From: JANQRV01 sp964533785
GTDB lineage: Bacteria; Bacteroidota; Bacteroidia; Chitinophagales; Saprospiraceae
Assembly: GCA_964533785.1 (NCBI GenBank)
Contig: CAZHNG010000005.1
Coordinates: forward strand, 1 to 52,427
Direction: 5' to 3'
DNA: 52,427 bases
Positions 52,423-52,427 of this stretch are shown one piece after another (position 1 is the first letter of the stretch; the number at the start of each line of letters is the position of its first letter). Under the pieces are notes generated by a model. That model saw only the letters and a program-made list of their open reading frames with translations. It had not been told where the DNA came from and did not search any database. The position numbers and the translations under genes are program-made.

Positions 52423-52427
52423 GTTGG

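Noticed and set aside
1..52427. tRNA, rRNA, CRISPR or prophage elements
   Set aside because: Intergenic regions were read for T-loop-like and repeat-spacer patterns; none was convincing. A tRNAscan and CRISPR search would be decisive.

Overview
The window is a chromosomal stretch of a Bacteroidota bacterium, most likely from the Saprospiria (Lewinella-like) lineage. That rests on family content and gene style, not on a database search. The evidence is: many genes without a Shine-Dalgarno sequence, some starting with TTG or GTG; at least two good matches to the Bacteroidota -7 box TAnnTTTG; and families typical of the phylum, namely DUF6089 barrels, DUF2851, a 630-residue PurF, a DksA/TraR-like protein with one cysteine, the exonuclease/ligase pair and a eukaryotic-type citrate synthase. 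Gene density is high, with housekeeping and accessory genes mixed. I see no rRNA, tRNA, CRISPR array, prophage or transposase gene.

Layout. 1-6.4 kb: sialidase-like lipoprotein, a PutAbiC-like abortive infection protein, DUF1801, an MMPL/RND exporter, a possible broken small membrane peptide, and a SWIM zinc-finger gene overlapping a membrane protein gene. 6.5-13.9 kb: PLP decarboxylase, class-V aminotransferase-like enzyme, FAH-family sugar-acid dehydratase and alpha-ketoglutarate semialdehyde dehydrogenase (the lower half of a Weimberg-type pathway), then an RsmI-like methyltransferase and a Kbp/YgaU-like BON-LysM protein. 13.9-20.2 kb: a repeat-bearing gap, nadA, an outer membrane barrel, YjbQ, a LysE exporter, and alkB divergent from a PaaE-like ferredoxin reductase. 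20.3-26 kb: envelope proteins (OmpA, lipoproteins, DUF4349) and small hypotheticals. 26.2-34.5 kb: ligase-associated exonuclease plus ATP-dependent DNA ligase, then a minus-strand block with purF, an M28 peptidase, hpt and an inositol monophosphatase. 34.8-38.9 kb: citrate synthase, two tiny lipoproteins, rfaE2, Nif3 and a zinc-ribbon coiled-coil protein. 39.2-52.4 kb: TPR protein, metal-binding lipoprotein-like ABC solute-binding protein, DUF2851, folA, ftcD, tsaB, two tandem ArsR regulators, lspA, a DksA-like protein, pdxA, rsmA, yqeY and an ALDH7-type dehydrogenase.

The parts best worth a second look lie between genes. They are a putative small RNA with its own -33/-7 promoter and terminator between purF and the M28 peptidase gene; two families of MITE-like inverted-repeat elements, one with copies at 6.5 and 26.1 kb and a partial copy at 12.5 kb, the other at 14.3 kb; a 28-bp-arm hairpin at 39.1 kb; and a possible structured 3' UTR at 38.9 kb. 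Two runs of ten N (37614-37623 and 40249-40258) are assembly gaps inside genes. Reading frame and family alignment suggest the first hides a single glycine codon.
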